The notes under the pieces were generated by a model. The model was not told the DNA's origin and ran no database searches. It saw only the letters and a program-made list of their open reading frames with translations. A stretch of DNA of 46,354 nucleotides from HGM13006 sp900757695 (lineage in GTDB: Bacteria; Bacillota; Clostridia; Oscillospirales; Oscillospiraceae): the NCBI GenBank assembly GCA_959607825.1, contig CAUHNW010000023.1, positions 1-46,354 of the forward strand, given 5' to 3'. This document shows, piece by piece, positions 15,693 to 23,754 of this stretch. How positions within the stretch are numbered: the stretch's first letter is position 1; every line of letters begins with the position of its first letter. The position numbers were made by a program, and so were the translations under genes.

Positions 15693-17933
15693 TTATTTTC
15701 CCGCGTAGTAGTTGATGAGACAGCCGGAGAGAATCACGTCTCGCTCCTCTCGGGAGAGATTCTTCATTTGCAGCGTAATCTTCCGGGAGCCTGCGGGCTG
15801 GATCAGGGTGGCGGCAATGGCGTCATCGCTGCCCATTAATGCCGCACGGATGCCGGGAATGGCCAGCTGATCGCCGGGCTGAATGTTCAGTGAGGCGATG
15901 TCCTCAACGGTGAAGGGCACCATGCCCCAGTTGATGACATTGGAGCGGTAGCGCTTGGTAGCGTATTCCAGGCAGATGTTGGCGCAGCCGCCCAGCACAC
16001 GCTGGCAGGAAGCAGCCTGCTCCCGGGCGGAACCATCGCCGGGGCGAATGGACATGACCACACTGCCGAGACCGGTGGTCTCCGGGTCGAGGCCGGCCAT
16101 TTCTCCGGTATAGGCCTTGGGTGCGGCCTGCCGCTGAAGCTCCTGGGCATGGACTGCCTTGGCACGGGAGACATACTGGGGATCCTTGCGGCTCAGGGCA
16201 AATTCACTCAGACGCAGGGGATTGGAACGGTAGGAGGAGGTCTCACCGGAGGGGATCAGCTCATCCGTGGTGGTAAGAGGATCGTAGATGGCGGAGCAGA
16301 CGGTCAGCAGCAGGTTTTCCGGCATGGGGATCTGCTGGGGCCAGTCGGCAATGTTGGGGCCAAAGACCAGATTCTCCTTGGGATCGGCCTTGCCAACGCC
16401 GTAATATACACGGGCCTTGTAGGCGGAGTCGTCATAGTGATAATCTACCCGGCAGGGATCCGCCTCCAGCTCCGGGAGATCCGATGCGGCGGTAATGGCG
16501 CCGCCGTTCAGGGCGGAGGCAGCAATGGAGCGGGCATCCATCAGCGCCACATAGGACAGCTGATTGTCGCCGGGCTTGCTGCCTTCCCGGTTGGGGAAGT
16601 TCCGGGTGGAGTGCCGGATGGAGAAGGCGCCGTTGGCCGGAACATCTCCTGCACCGAAGCAGGGGCCGCAGAAGGCGGAGCGTACAGAGACACCGCTGGC
16701 CATAAGCTTCATCAGGTCTCCGGTTTTTCCAAGCTCCATCATCACGGGCATGGAGGCCGGATAGGCAGACAGCCAGAACTCGCCGGAACCAAGAGGTGTC
16801 CCGTTCAGAATTTCTGCGGTTTTTTTCAGATTCTGGTAGGTGCCGCCGGAGCAGCCTGCAATGACACCCTGATCGGCATAGAACTTACCGTTTTTGATTT
16901 TGTTGAGCAGGCTCTCGGGTTTTGTTTTCAGTTCCAGCTGCTGCTCACGGCGAACTTCCACATCATGGAGCAGATCTTCCAGATTCTCATTAAAGGTGTG
17001 GATGGGAACGGCGCAGGAGGGGTGGAAGGGCAGGGCGATCATACACTCGATGGAAGAAAGATCCACTTCAAGGATCATGTCATAGTATGCGCCCTCCTGG
17101 GGATGCAGGGGCCGATAATCGCTGCTGCGGCCATGGATGGTCAGCGATTCCTTTACCACATCATCGGTCTCCCAGATAGAGCTGAGGCAGGAGGTCTCGG
17201 TGGTCATGACATCGATGCCGCTTCGGTAGTCCATGGCAAGACTGGCGATACCGGGGCCGAAGAACTCCATAACGGCATTTTTTACGGTGCCGGCGGTAAA
17301 GGTCTTCTCGATGATGCTCAGCGCCACATCCTGCGGGCCCACGCCGGGGCGGGGCTTGCCGGTGAGGTAGATACCGACCACAGGGGGCATATCCACGTCA
17401 TAGGTACGGCCCAGCAGCTGCTTGACCAGCTCGGGCCCGCCCTCGCCGATGGCCATGGTGCCGTAAGCGCCGTAGCGGGTATGGGAGTCAGAGCCGATGA
17501 TCATTTTGCCGCAGCCGGCATAGCGCTCCCGCATATAGGAGTGGATCACCGCCATATGTGCGGGTACAAATTCGCCGCCGTATTTCTTTGCGGCAGACAG
17601 ACCAAATACATGATCGTCTTCGTTGATGGTGCCGCCTACGGCACAGAGGCTGTTATGACAGTTGGTGAGAACATAAGGAAGCGGAAATTCCTTCAGGCCG
17701 CTGGCCCGGGCAGTCTGGATGATGCCGACATAGGTGATATCGTGGGATGCCATTGCGTCAAATTTGATTTTCAGCCGGTTCATATCTCCGCTGAGATTGT
17801 GAGCGGAGAGAATGCCGTAGGCCATGGTTTTGCTGCGCCCTGTGTCCGGGGTGAATCCTGCCCGTGTGCCGTCCTCGGCGGAAATGGCCTTTCCGGCCTG
17901 ATAGTAGCCGCCCTGCTTCCATACTGTTATCAT
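15693..17933 (-). CDS. Aconitase-superfamily hydratase
   Basis: The 746-residue protein is an aconitase-fold enzyme that probably carries a [4Fe-4S] cluster. The ligand pattern is C361 (GCSGG), then C422 and C425 (FCGPCFG), matching C-x60-C-x2-C. The substrate-site HNSL, GSDSHTRYGAYG (residues 147-158) and SRNF-like TRNFPNREGSKPG segments are present. The swivel domain at the C-terminus contains YRSNVINWGMVPF. It is longer than isopropylmalate isomerase and shorter than classic AcnA/B, and resembles the clostridial proteins labelled simply 'hydratase'. No citrate-synthase or isocitrate-dehydrogenase gene adjoins it, so citrate/isocitrate as substrate is likely but unproven. It is monocistronic. 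Confidence 0.85.
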   Translation of the reverse strand: MITVWKQGGYYQAGKAISAEDGTRAGFTPDTGRSKTMAYGILSAHNLSGDMNRLKIKFDAMASHDITYVGIIQTARASGLKEFPLPYVLTNCHNSLCAVGGTINEDDHVFGLSAAKKYGGEFVPAHMAVIHSYMRERYAGCGKMIIGSDSHTRYGAYGTMAIGEGGPELVKQLLGRTYDVDMPPVVGIYLTGKPRPGVGPQDVALSIIEKTFTAGTVKNAVMEFFGPGIASLAMDYRSGIDVMTTETSCLSSIWETDDVVKESLTIHGRSSDYRPLHPQEGAYYDMILEVDLSSIECMIALPFHPSCAVPIHTFNENLEDLLHDVEVRREQQLELKTKPESLLNKIKNGKFYADQGVIAGCSGGTYQNLKKTAEILNGTPLGSGEFWLSAYPASMPVMMELGKTGDLMKLMASGVSVRSAFCGPCFGAGDVPANGAFSIRHSTRNFPNREGSKPGDNQLSYVALMDARSIAASALNGGAITAASDLPELEADPCRVDYHYDDSAYKARVYYGVGKADPKENLVFGPNIADWPQQIPMPENLLLTVCSAIYDPLTTTDELIPSGETSSYRSNPLRLSEFALSRKDPQYVSRAKAVHAQELQRQAAPKAYTGEMAGLDPETTGLGSVVMSIRPGDGSAREQAASCQRVLGGCANICLEYATKRYRSNVINWGMVPFTVEDIASLNIQPGDQLAIPGIRAALMGSDDAIAATLIQPAGSRKITLQMKNLSREERDVILSGCLINYYAGK

Positions 17934-17971
17934 GAATATGCCCCTCCTGGTACATCGTATATATTGAGTTT

Positions 17972-18000
17972 ATTCTAGCAAAGTGCAGGATGGAATGCAA
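17972..18000 (-). promoter_or_regulatory. Promoter for the hydratase gene
   Basis: On the minus strand, TTGCAT (17995-18000) and TAGAAT (17972-17977) have a 17-bp spacer, about 40 bp upstream of the start codon with its AGGAGGGG site. Confidence 0.65.
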
Positions 18001-18100
18001 GTAAATGGGGAATAAACAGGATATAATTGCATTTTTATCGAAATGTTCCTGCATATTTTCCATCAAAAAGCTGGCAGAGAAAATTGACAGATAAAGTGTT

Positions 18101-18129
18101 TTACAAGGGCTTGCGTGCCATGCTATAAT
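18101..18129 (+). promoter_or_regulatory. Promoter of the metal-ABC operon
   Basis: TTACAA (18101-18106) and TATAAT (18124-18129) with a 17-bp spacer drive a transcript with an approximately 140-nt leader before the TTG start at 18276. Confidence 0.65.
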
Positions 18130-18134
18130 ATTAC

Positions 18135-18160
18135 GGCAATACCACACAATTGGTATTGCC
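18135..18160. promoter_or_regulatory. 26-bp palindromic operator in the metal-ABC promoter
   Basis: GGCAATACC (18135-18143) is perfectly inverted as GGTATTGCC (18152-18160) across an 8-base centre, starting five bases after the -10. The position over the transcription start suits a repressor such as a Zur/Fur- or DtxR/MntR-type metal sensor; I did not recognise a specific consensus. Confidence 0.6.
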
Positions 18161-18275
18161 TATCATTCACTGCTGCAAAACGTTAGGAGCACAGCTGTCA
18201 CAAGCATCCGGACTGCCTCACCGGAAGTGCCACATGGTTTGTACAGGAATATTCAAAATCTGGAGGATTATTTCT

Positions 18276-19151
18276 TTGAAGAAAATAGTATGCGTGCTAA
18301 TGACAGCAGCAATGGTGCTGTCCATGCTGACAGGCTGTGGAAGCGCACAGGAAAATGGAAAGGCCGAGGGCAATGCGCTGCTGCTGGCCACGACCCATCC
18401 CATCTATGAGCTGACGGAAAAAATAGTGGACGGAGTGCCGGACCTGCAGGTGGAGGCACTGATACAGGATCAGGTCTCCTGCCTTCACGACTATACCATC
18501 ACCACGGATCAGATGAAAAAGATCGAGCGGGCGGATGCGGTGATCCTGTCCGGGGCCGGGCTGGAGGATTTTATGGCATCCAGCCTTTCCGGGAAAAATG
18601 CGGCTGACATCATTGACAGCTCGGAGGGAATCGTACTGCTGGGAGAGGATGACCCGCATATCTGGCTGGACCCCCGGCGGTATGCGCAGCAGGGGGAGAA
18701 TATTGCCAAAGCGCTGGGAGAGCGCTACCCGGATTATGCGGATAAATTCCAGCAAAATATGGAGAACTATGAGCAGGAGCTGATGATGCGTTATGAGCAG
18801 GAATGGTATCCGGCGGCGCAGCAGCTGAGCTGCAAAGAGCTGATCACCTTCCACGATGGTTTTTCCTATTTTGCCGATGCCTATGACCTGACCATTTTGG
18901 CGGCGATCGAAGAGGAGGAGGGGGCGGAGCCCTCGGCGGCGGAGCTGAAGGAGATCTGTGATCTTGCCCGTACCCATGAGATTCCCATGCTCTTTACAGA
19001 GAAAAACGGAACGGATCATGCAGCGGGAATCGTTTCGCAGGAGACTGGTGCAAAGCTGGGCGTACTGGATCTTGGCATGGGCGGTGATGACGGAGACTAT
19101 GAATCCATGATGGATGCAAATATCAGTGCGTTAAAGGCGGGACTGAAATGA
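18276..19151 (+). CDS. Metal (Zn/Mn-type) ABC transporter substrate-binding lipoprotein
   Basis: The 291-residue protein is a ZnuA/TroA-like cluster-9 solute-binding protein. The signal peptide (KKIVCVLMTAAMVLSM) ends in lipobox LTGC, so it is anchored to the outer face of the membrane. Expected ligand positions are visible: H in THPIYEL near residue 42, H in CLHDYT near residue 70, HIW in DPHIWLDP near residue 127, H in FHDG near residue 193, and late acidic residues. No histidine-rich loop of the type common in zinc binders is seen. The start is TTG at 18276, since GGAGG sits 10 bases upstream and it begins the signal peptide; the longer frame runs through the promoter. The stop overlaps the ATPase start. 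Confidence 0.9.
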   Translation: MKKIVCVLMTAAMVLSMLTGCGSAQENGKAEGNALLLATTHPIYELTEKIVDGVPDLQVEALIQDQVSCLHDYTITTDQMKKIERADAVILSGAGLEDFMASSLSGKNAADIIDSSEGIVLLGEDDPHIWLDPRRYAQQGENIAKALGERYPDYADKFQQNMENYEQELMMRYEQEWYPAAQQLSCKELITFHDGFSYFADAYDLTILAAIEEEEGAEPSAAELKEICDLARTHEIPMLFTEKNGTDHAAGIVSQETGAKLGVLDLGMGGDDGDYESMMDANISALKAGLK

Positions 19152-19903
19152 GTGTTATGAAGCATCAGGGACAGGGCTGCGGCGGCCACTGCTGTCTGAA
19201 AATTGAGCACCTTGGGGTGCAGATCGATGGGGAGGATATCCTGCGGGACGTCAATCTTCATATCCACTGCGGGGAGATCGCAGCGCTGATCGGCCCCAAT
19301 GGGGCAGGAAAATCCACATTGATCCGCTCTATCCTTGGACAGCGGGAGCATCAGGGCAAGATCACCTTTCAGCCTGCCGGTGGAAGAAGCCGAAAATTCC
19401 GGATCGGCTATGTTCCCCAGAGCCCCAGCTTTTCTGCGGGAGAGCCGGTCAGTGTACTGGATCTGTTTGCCATGTGCATTGGAAAAGGGCCTGCGGCCTT
19501 CCATGTGGGGCGCAGGCTCCGGGAGACGGTCATGGAATGCCTGCGAAATGTCCACGGAGAGAGCCTAATCGATAAAAAGATCGGCAGTCTCTCCGGGGGT
19601 GAGCTCCAGCGGGTGCTGCTGGCGCTGGCGCTGGAGCCGGTGCCGGATATTCTGATTCTGGATGAACCGCTGTCCGGTGTGGATGCGGAGGGCATCCACC
19701 AGCTGCTGACTATGCTGGATGAGATCCGTACGAAATTTGACCTGTCTATCTTTATGGTGACCCATGACTTTGCCATGCTCAGCCGGTATGTGGACAAGGT
19801 AGTGCTGCTGAAGGAGACGGTTCTGACGCAGGGAACCCCGGAGCAGGTGCTTTCGTCACCGGAATTTCGGTCCGTCTTTCATATGGCGGGAGGGGAGGAG
19901 TAA
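19148..19903 (+). CDS. Metal ABC transporter ATP-binding protein
   Basis: The 251-residue ATPase powers the importer. Walker A is GPNGAGKST at residues 49-57, the signature is LSGGELQRV near 148-156, and Walker B is ILILDEP followed by LSGVD; the H-loop is in MVTHDF. It has a short N-terminal extension with clustered cysteine and histidine (CGGHCC, residues 11-16) that ordinary ZnuC proteins lack. This could bind metal, perhaps sensing cytoplasmic zinc, although this is inference. It overlaps the lipoprotein gene by 4 bp and the permease gene follows 2 bp later. Confidence 0.93.
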   Translation: MSVMKHQGQGCGGHCCLKIEHLGVQIDGEDILRDVNLHIHCGEIAALIGPNGAGKSTLIRSILGQREHQGKITFQPAGGRSRKFRIGYVPQSPSFSAGEPVSVLDLFAMCIGKGPAAFHVGRRLRETVMECLRNVHGESLIDKKIGSLSGGELQRVLLALALEPVPDILILDEPLSGVDAEGIHQLLTMLDEIRTKFDLSIFMVTHDFAMLSRYVDKVVLLKETVLTQGTPEQVLSSPEFRSVFHMAGGEE

Positions 19904-19905
19904 CA

Positions 19906-20751
19906 ATGGAAATCTGGTATCAGCTGCTCTCATTCCTGCCCTTTGAATGGGCCCAGCCGGGAACCATGCTGTTTATGAAAAACGCCCTCCTCGGCATTCT
20001 GGTGCTGTGCCCGCTGCTGGGGCTGCTCAGCTGCCATGTGGTGACCGGCAATATGAGCTTCTTTTCCGATGCGCTGGGGCATTCGGCCTTTACGGGCATT
20101 GCCATTGGATCTATCTGCGGCATGGCGTTTCCGCTGGGCATGGCAGTGGCCCTGTCGGTGGTGTTTGCGCTGCTGTTTACCTATGTCAGGCGGAAGTCGA
20201 ATCTATCCGGCGATACGGTCATCGGCGTGTTTTCCTCCACAGCAGTGGCGCTGGGTATTCTGATCGCCACATGGGGCGGCGGAAGCTTTACAAAGTTTAA
20301 TAACTATCTCATTGGTGATATCCTGTCAGTACGCCCGGCGGAGATCGGTATTCTGGCCATCGTGCTGATTTTGGTGGTGGTGGTCTGGTGCATCTGCTCC
20401 AACGGGCTGTTTTTGTCGGTGCTGCATCCCAATCTGGCCCACAGCCGGGGCGTAAAGGTGGGCGCCGTACAGGCACTGTTTACCGTGGTGATCGCTGTGG
20501 TGGTGACCATGGCGCTGAGCTGGGTGGGGCTGCTGGTGATCAACAGTTTGCTGGTGCTGCCCGGTGCGGCAGCCAGAAATTTTGCCAAAAATCTCCGGCA
20601 GTATCACCTGTTTTCGGTGCTGGGTGCCCTTGTCTGCGGGATTCTGGGGTTGATGGCCTCTTATTACTGGGGATGTTCCACCGGCGCTGCGGTATCGCTG
20701 CTGCTGGCTGTCTATTTCTTTGCGGGCTTCATTCTGCGCCGAGGAAAATAA
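19906..20751 (+). CDS. Metal ABC transporter permease (ZnuB/TroC-like)
   Basis: The 281-residue integral membrane protein belongs to the ABC-3 family, with about eight transmembrane segments. Typical landmarks are the FFSDALGHSAFTGIAIG segment near residues 47-63, SNLSGDTVIGVFSSTAVALG near 97-116, and the central LLVINSLLVLPGAAARNFAKN near 208-228. It forms the transmembrane channel for the lipoprotein and ATPase encoded upstream, importing zinc or manganese. The ATG at 19906 follows GGGGAGGAGTAACA. The mscS-like gene begins 12 bp downstream. Confidence 0.92.
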   Translation: MEIWYQLLSFLPFEWAQPGTMLFMKNALLGILVLCPLLGLLSCHVVTGNMSFFSDALGHSAFTGIAIGSICGMAFPLGMAVALSVVFALLFTYVRRKSNLSGDTVIGVFSSTAVALGILIATWGGGSFTKFNNYLIGDILSVRPAEIGILAIVLILVVVVWCICSNGLFLSVLHPNLAHSRGVKVGAVQALFTVVIAVVVTMALSWVGLLVINSLLVLPGAAARNFAKNLRQYHLFSVLGALVCGILGLMASYYWGCSTGAAVSLLLAVYFFAGFILRRGK

Positions 20752-20763
20752 GGAGGAAATGCG

Positions 20764-21603
20764 ATGCTGACAGTAACCAATCCAGTGGAGATCGACCAGC
20801 AGGAGGTATCCTCCCTGATGAAGACGATTCGTGGCCTGTCCGTTGGCTCCATGATCAAAATCGTGCTTTTGATCGTGGTGCTGGTGGTACTGGTGAAGCT
20901 GCTGTGCCGGGTCTTTGACAAATTTTTGGAGCGCTCCAAAATTGACCGGAGCCTGTACGGATTCCTGCGGGCGGGCTGCCGGATCCTGCTGTATTTTATT
21001 GCTGTGACCATTATAGCAAGCAGCCTGAATATTGACGTGACCAGCCTGATCGCACTGCTCAGTGTGGCTGGCTTGGCGTTGTCACTGGCGCTTCAGGGCG
21101 CACTCAGCAATCTGGCGGGGGGGATTGTGATCCTTACCACCAAGCCCCTGCATGCGGGCGATTATGTGGCCGTTGGTGACAGTGAGGGCTTTGTGGAAGA
21201 GATCGGTATGACCTATACCAAGCTCATGACCTTTGACCGACGGACAATTTTTATTCCAAACAGTATCGTGACCTCCTCCAATATTGTGAACTTTACCATG
21301 GACGGAAAGCGCCGAGTGGAAATTGACCTGACAGCCAGCTATGATTGTGATGTAGATCAGGTCAGAGATACACTGCGGCAGGCCGTGGAAACAGTGGGCG
21401 GCTTTTATACGGATCCTCCCTATTTTATTCATGTAACAGGTTACGGTGACAGTGCAATTGCATATACGGTTCGCGTATATTGTAAAAGCGAGGACTACTG
21501 GAATCAGTACTATGGCCTGATGGAAGAGATTAAACGAACCTTTGACCGAAACGGCATTATCATGACCTATCCGCACCTCAATGTGCATATGGTAGAAAAA
21601 TAG
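20764..21603 (+). CDS. MscS-family small-conductance mechanosensitive channel
   Basis: The 279-residue protein has three N-terminal hydrophobic segments. The pore helix TM3 carries the alanine/glycine-rich SLALQGALSNLAGGIVIL pattern (residues ~100-117). The MscS beta domain follows (GDYVAVGDSEGFVEEIG and the TIFIPNSIV signature), then an alpha/beta C-terminal domain. It acts as an emergency release valve in hypo-osmotic shock and passes ions. AAGGAGG precedes the ATG. It lies 12 bp after the metal permease, so it is probably co-transcribed; a link between metal uptake and channel function is not established. Confidence 0.92.
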   Translation: MLTVTNPVEIDQQEVSSLMKTIRGLSVGSMIKIVLLIVVLVVLVKLLCRVFDKFLERSKIDRSLYGFLRAGCRILLYFIAVTIIASSLNIDVTSLIALLSVAGLALSLALQGALSNLAGGIVILTTKPLHAGDYVAVGDSEGFVEEIGMTYTKLMTFDRRTIFIPNSIVTSSNIVNFTMDGKRRVEIDLTASYDCDVDQVRDTLRQAVETVGGFYTDPPYFIHVTGYGDSAIAYTVRVYCKSEDYWNQYYGLMEEIKRTFDRNGIIMTYPHLNVHMVEK

Positions 21604-21616
21604 CATAATGAATCAA

Positions 21617-21655
21617 AAAACGGTCGTGCTGTCTTGTGGGCAGCACGACCGTTTG
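21617..21655. terminator. Bidirectional terminator between mscS and cytX
   Basis: AAACGGTCGTGCTG is inverted as CAGCACGACCGTTT with a 9-base loop. On the minus strand it is followed by TTTTTT, so it terminates the thiamine operon well and the metal/mscS operon less perfectly. Confidence 0.85.
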
Positions 21656-21661
21656 CGGCGT

Positions 21662-22846
21662 TTAAGGGTGGTTTTTACTTTTATCGGGGAGAAGCTTTTC
21701 TGCCAGAATGCAGAGCAGCATTGTGATGAGCATATCCGGCAGGGTGTTGCCTACGGGAATGTCAAAGCGCATCAGAAGGCGGTAGAGCACGAAACCAATG
21801 ATCCAGAGGATAAAAGCACGAGGATCCAGCGCTTTATGACTGCTGTTTCGGTGCAGAAGAAAAAAGTCGGCGATCTGAATTGCGATCATGGGGGCAAATA
21901 CCGACCCAATCAGATAGAGGAACCCGGTGATGTCGTCCATAGGGAAGACGATGGCACCAATGGTGCCAAGTAGGGCAGCTGCAATGGCCGCATACTTTCC
22001 CGGTATCCTTTTTGAGATGGACTCGAAGGAGATCCCTGCGGAATCGGCATCCAAAAATGTGGTGGTCACCGTGGAGAAGATGATGATCAGAAGTCCGGCA
22101 GTGCCCAGGCCGGCTTTCAGCATGATCTGCGCAATGTCGCTTTCGCCGGTGCGCATGGCAGCGCCCATGCCGATGATGTACATCCAGCAGCTCACAAGGC
22201 CGTAGATGATGGCACTGACTGCAGCAGCTTTGACTGGTTTTTCTGCCTCACGGGTGTAGTCGCTGATCAGCGGCAGCCATGAAAGAGGCATGGCAACGGC
22301 CAATTCTACTGCGGCGCCGAAGGTGAGGCTGTCGTCCGGCAGGGTGACAGCGGCGCTGCCGCCGAAAAAGATTACCTTACAGAGAATCAGTGTCAAAAGA
22401 AACAGTGCAGCCATGGCGAACGTATTGAGCTTTCCAAGATTGGTGATGCCGATGAGCACCCACAGAATGATCAGACCGCCGATGACCAGACACCAGACCC
22501 AATGCCCAATAGAGAAAATACCTCCGGCCGCCAGCGCCCCGTCGTAGATCATGATGGCTGTCCAGCCCAGCAGCTGTAATACATTCAGCAGGGCGAAGAA
22601 AACGGTTCCACGGCTTCCAAAGCTGCCCCTTACCGTTTCCATAGCGCTGAGGCGCTGCCTGCCACCGATGACGCCGGAGAGAAAAAGCAGTACACAGCCA
22701 ATTACATGGCCCAGCAGAATGGCTGCAAGGCCCCGGCCAAAGCCCAAGGACGAAAAACTGGTTCCGGTTAGAATTTCGGCCAACGATACACCGGCTCCAA
22801 ACCAAATCAGACCGTTTTCAAAGAGTGAAGTTCGTTTTTCCATCAC
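21662..22846 (-). CDS. cytX: Putative hydroxymethylpyrimidine transporter CytX
   Basis: The 394-residue membrane protein belongs to the nucleobase:cation symporter-1 (cytosine/purine permease) family, with about twelve hydrophobic segments. The N-terminal WFGAGVSLAEILTG and the GVIGG motif near residue 60 fit the family. Position decides the substrate: it is the last gene of a TPP-riboswitch operon and overlaps thiD by 4 bp (ATGA). Such NCS1 proteins are assigned as CytX, importing the pyrimidine HMP for thiamine salvage. No thiC is seen, which fits dependence on uptake. Confidence 0.85.
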   Translation of the reverse strand: MMEKRTSLFENGLIWFGAGVSLAEILTGTSFSSLGFGRGLAAILLGHVIGCVLLFLSGVIGGRQRLSAMETVRGSFGSRGTVFFALLNVLQLLGWTAIMIYDGALAAGGIFSIGHWVWCLVIGGLIILWVLIGITNLGKLNTFAMAALFLLTLILCKVIFFGGSAAVTLPDDSLTFGAAVELAVAMPLSWLPLISDYTREAEKPVKAAAVSAIIYGLVSCWMYIIGMGAAMRTGESDIAQIMLKAGLGTAGLLIIIFSTVTTTFLDADSAGISFESISKRIPGKYAAIAAALLGTIGAIVFPMDDITGFLYLIGSVFAPMIAIQIADFFLLHRNSSHKALDPRAFILWIIGFVLYRLLMRFDIPVGNTLPDMLITMLLCILAEKLLPDKSKNHP

Positions 22847-23658
22847 CGAGCCTCTGCTTCCACTGTGTAGGCATTGGAAATGGCAAAGCCGTGATCCATA
22901 GGGCCGCTGCCTGCACCCAGATCCAGCATGGCCCCCAAGGCGCCGGAGATGTAGATTTTTGCCCGATGGACAGAATCCGTCAGGGAAAAGCCCTTGGCGA
23001 GATTGGCGGCAATGGCAGAGGAAAGGGTACAGCCGGTTCCGTGGGTATTGGAATTAAGGATGCGATGGCCACGGATCCAGTGGAAGCCGTCTGAATCGCA
23101 CAGAAGATCGTTGGCATCGCTGAGCTGATGGCCACCCTTTACCAAAACGGCGCAGCCGTACCGGTCAAATATGGTTCTGGCGGCGATTTCCATGTCCTGC
23201 TCGGATGCAATCGTCTGACCGGTGAGCTCCATGGCTTCCGGAATATTTGGGGTCAGGATGTCGGCCATGGGAAGCAGCTGCTTTTTCAGTGTATCAATGG
23301 CGTCTGCGCTGATGAGCCGTGCGCCGCTGGTGGCGACCATCACCGGATCTACTACAATGTTTTGAGCATGGTATTCCCGGAGCTTTCCTGCAATCATCTC
23401 AATCAGGGGAGCTTCGGAGACCATGCCGATTTTTACGGCGTCGGGACGGATGTCTGTAAAAATGCTGTCGATCTCCTGCCCTAGAAATTCTGGCGTTGCA
23501 TTGAGGATTGCGGTGACGCCGGTGGTGTTCTGGGCCGTTAAGGCGGTGATGGCGCTCATGGCGTAAACGCCATTGGCCAGCATGGTTTTGATATCTGCCT
23601 GAATTCCGGCGCCTCCACTGGAATCGCTTCCAGCTATGGTCAATGCTGTTTTCATCAT
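22843..23658 (-). CDS. thiD: Hydroxymethylpyrimidine / phosphomethylpyrimidine kinase
   Basis: The 271-residue ThiD phosphorylates HMP twice to HMP-diphosphate, the pyrimidine donor for thiamine synthesis. Signature segments include AGSDSSGGAGIQADIKT at residues 8-24, the DPVMVATSGARL substrate/ATP region near 124-135, and NTHGTGCTLSSAIAANLA near 204-221 with the catalytic GTGC anion hole. Two start codons lie together (23658 and 23655); the second is slightly better spaced from GGAAGG. A 96-bp gap with a small hairpin separates it from the upstream HAD gene, and it overlaps cytX by 4 bp. Confidence 0.95.
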   Translation of the reverse strand: MMKTALTIAGSDSSGGAGIQADIKTMLANGVYAMSAITALTAQNTTGVTAILNATPEFLGQEIDSIFTDIRPDAVKIGMVSEAPLIEMIAGKLREYHAQNIVVDPVMVATSGARLISADAIDTLKKQLLPMADILTPNIPEAMELTGQTIASEQDMEIAARTIFDRYGCAVLVKGGHQLSDANDLLCDSDGFHWIRGHRILNSNTHGTGCTLSSAIAANLAKGFSLTDSVHRAKIYISGALGAMLDLGAGSGPMDHGFAISNAYTVEAEAR

Positions 23659-23754
23659 GATCCTTCCTTTCGTAAATACAGCACGTTTTATTGTGCGACA
23701 GAAGGTGGTGCCCCCAATCTGCCGCAGTGGCCGGCTGGATTGCCAGCCAAGAGA

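Noticed and set aside
16149..17978. A 609-codon plus-strand frame opposite the hydratase gene
   Set aside because: It is the mirror of a well-supported coding strand in GC-rich codons; it has no ribosome site, no recognisable domain, and reads as Gly/His/Ala-rich antisense.
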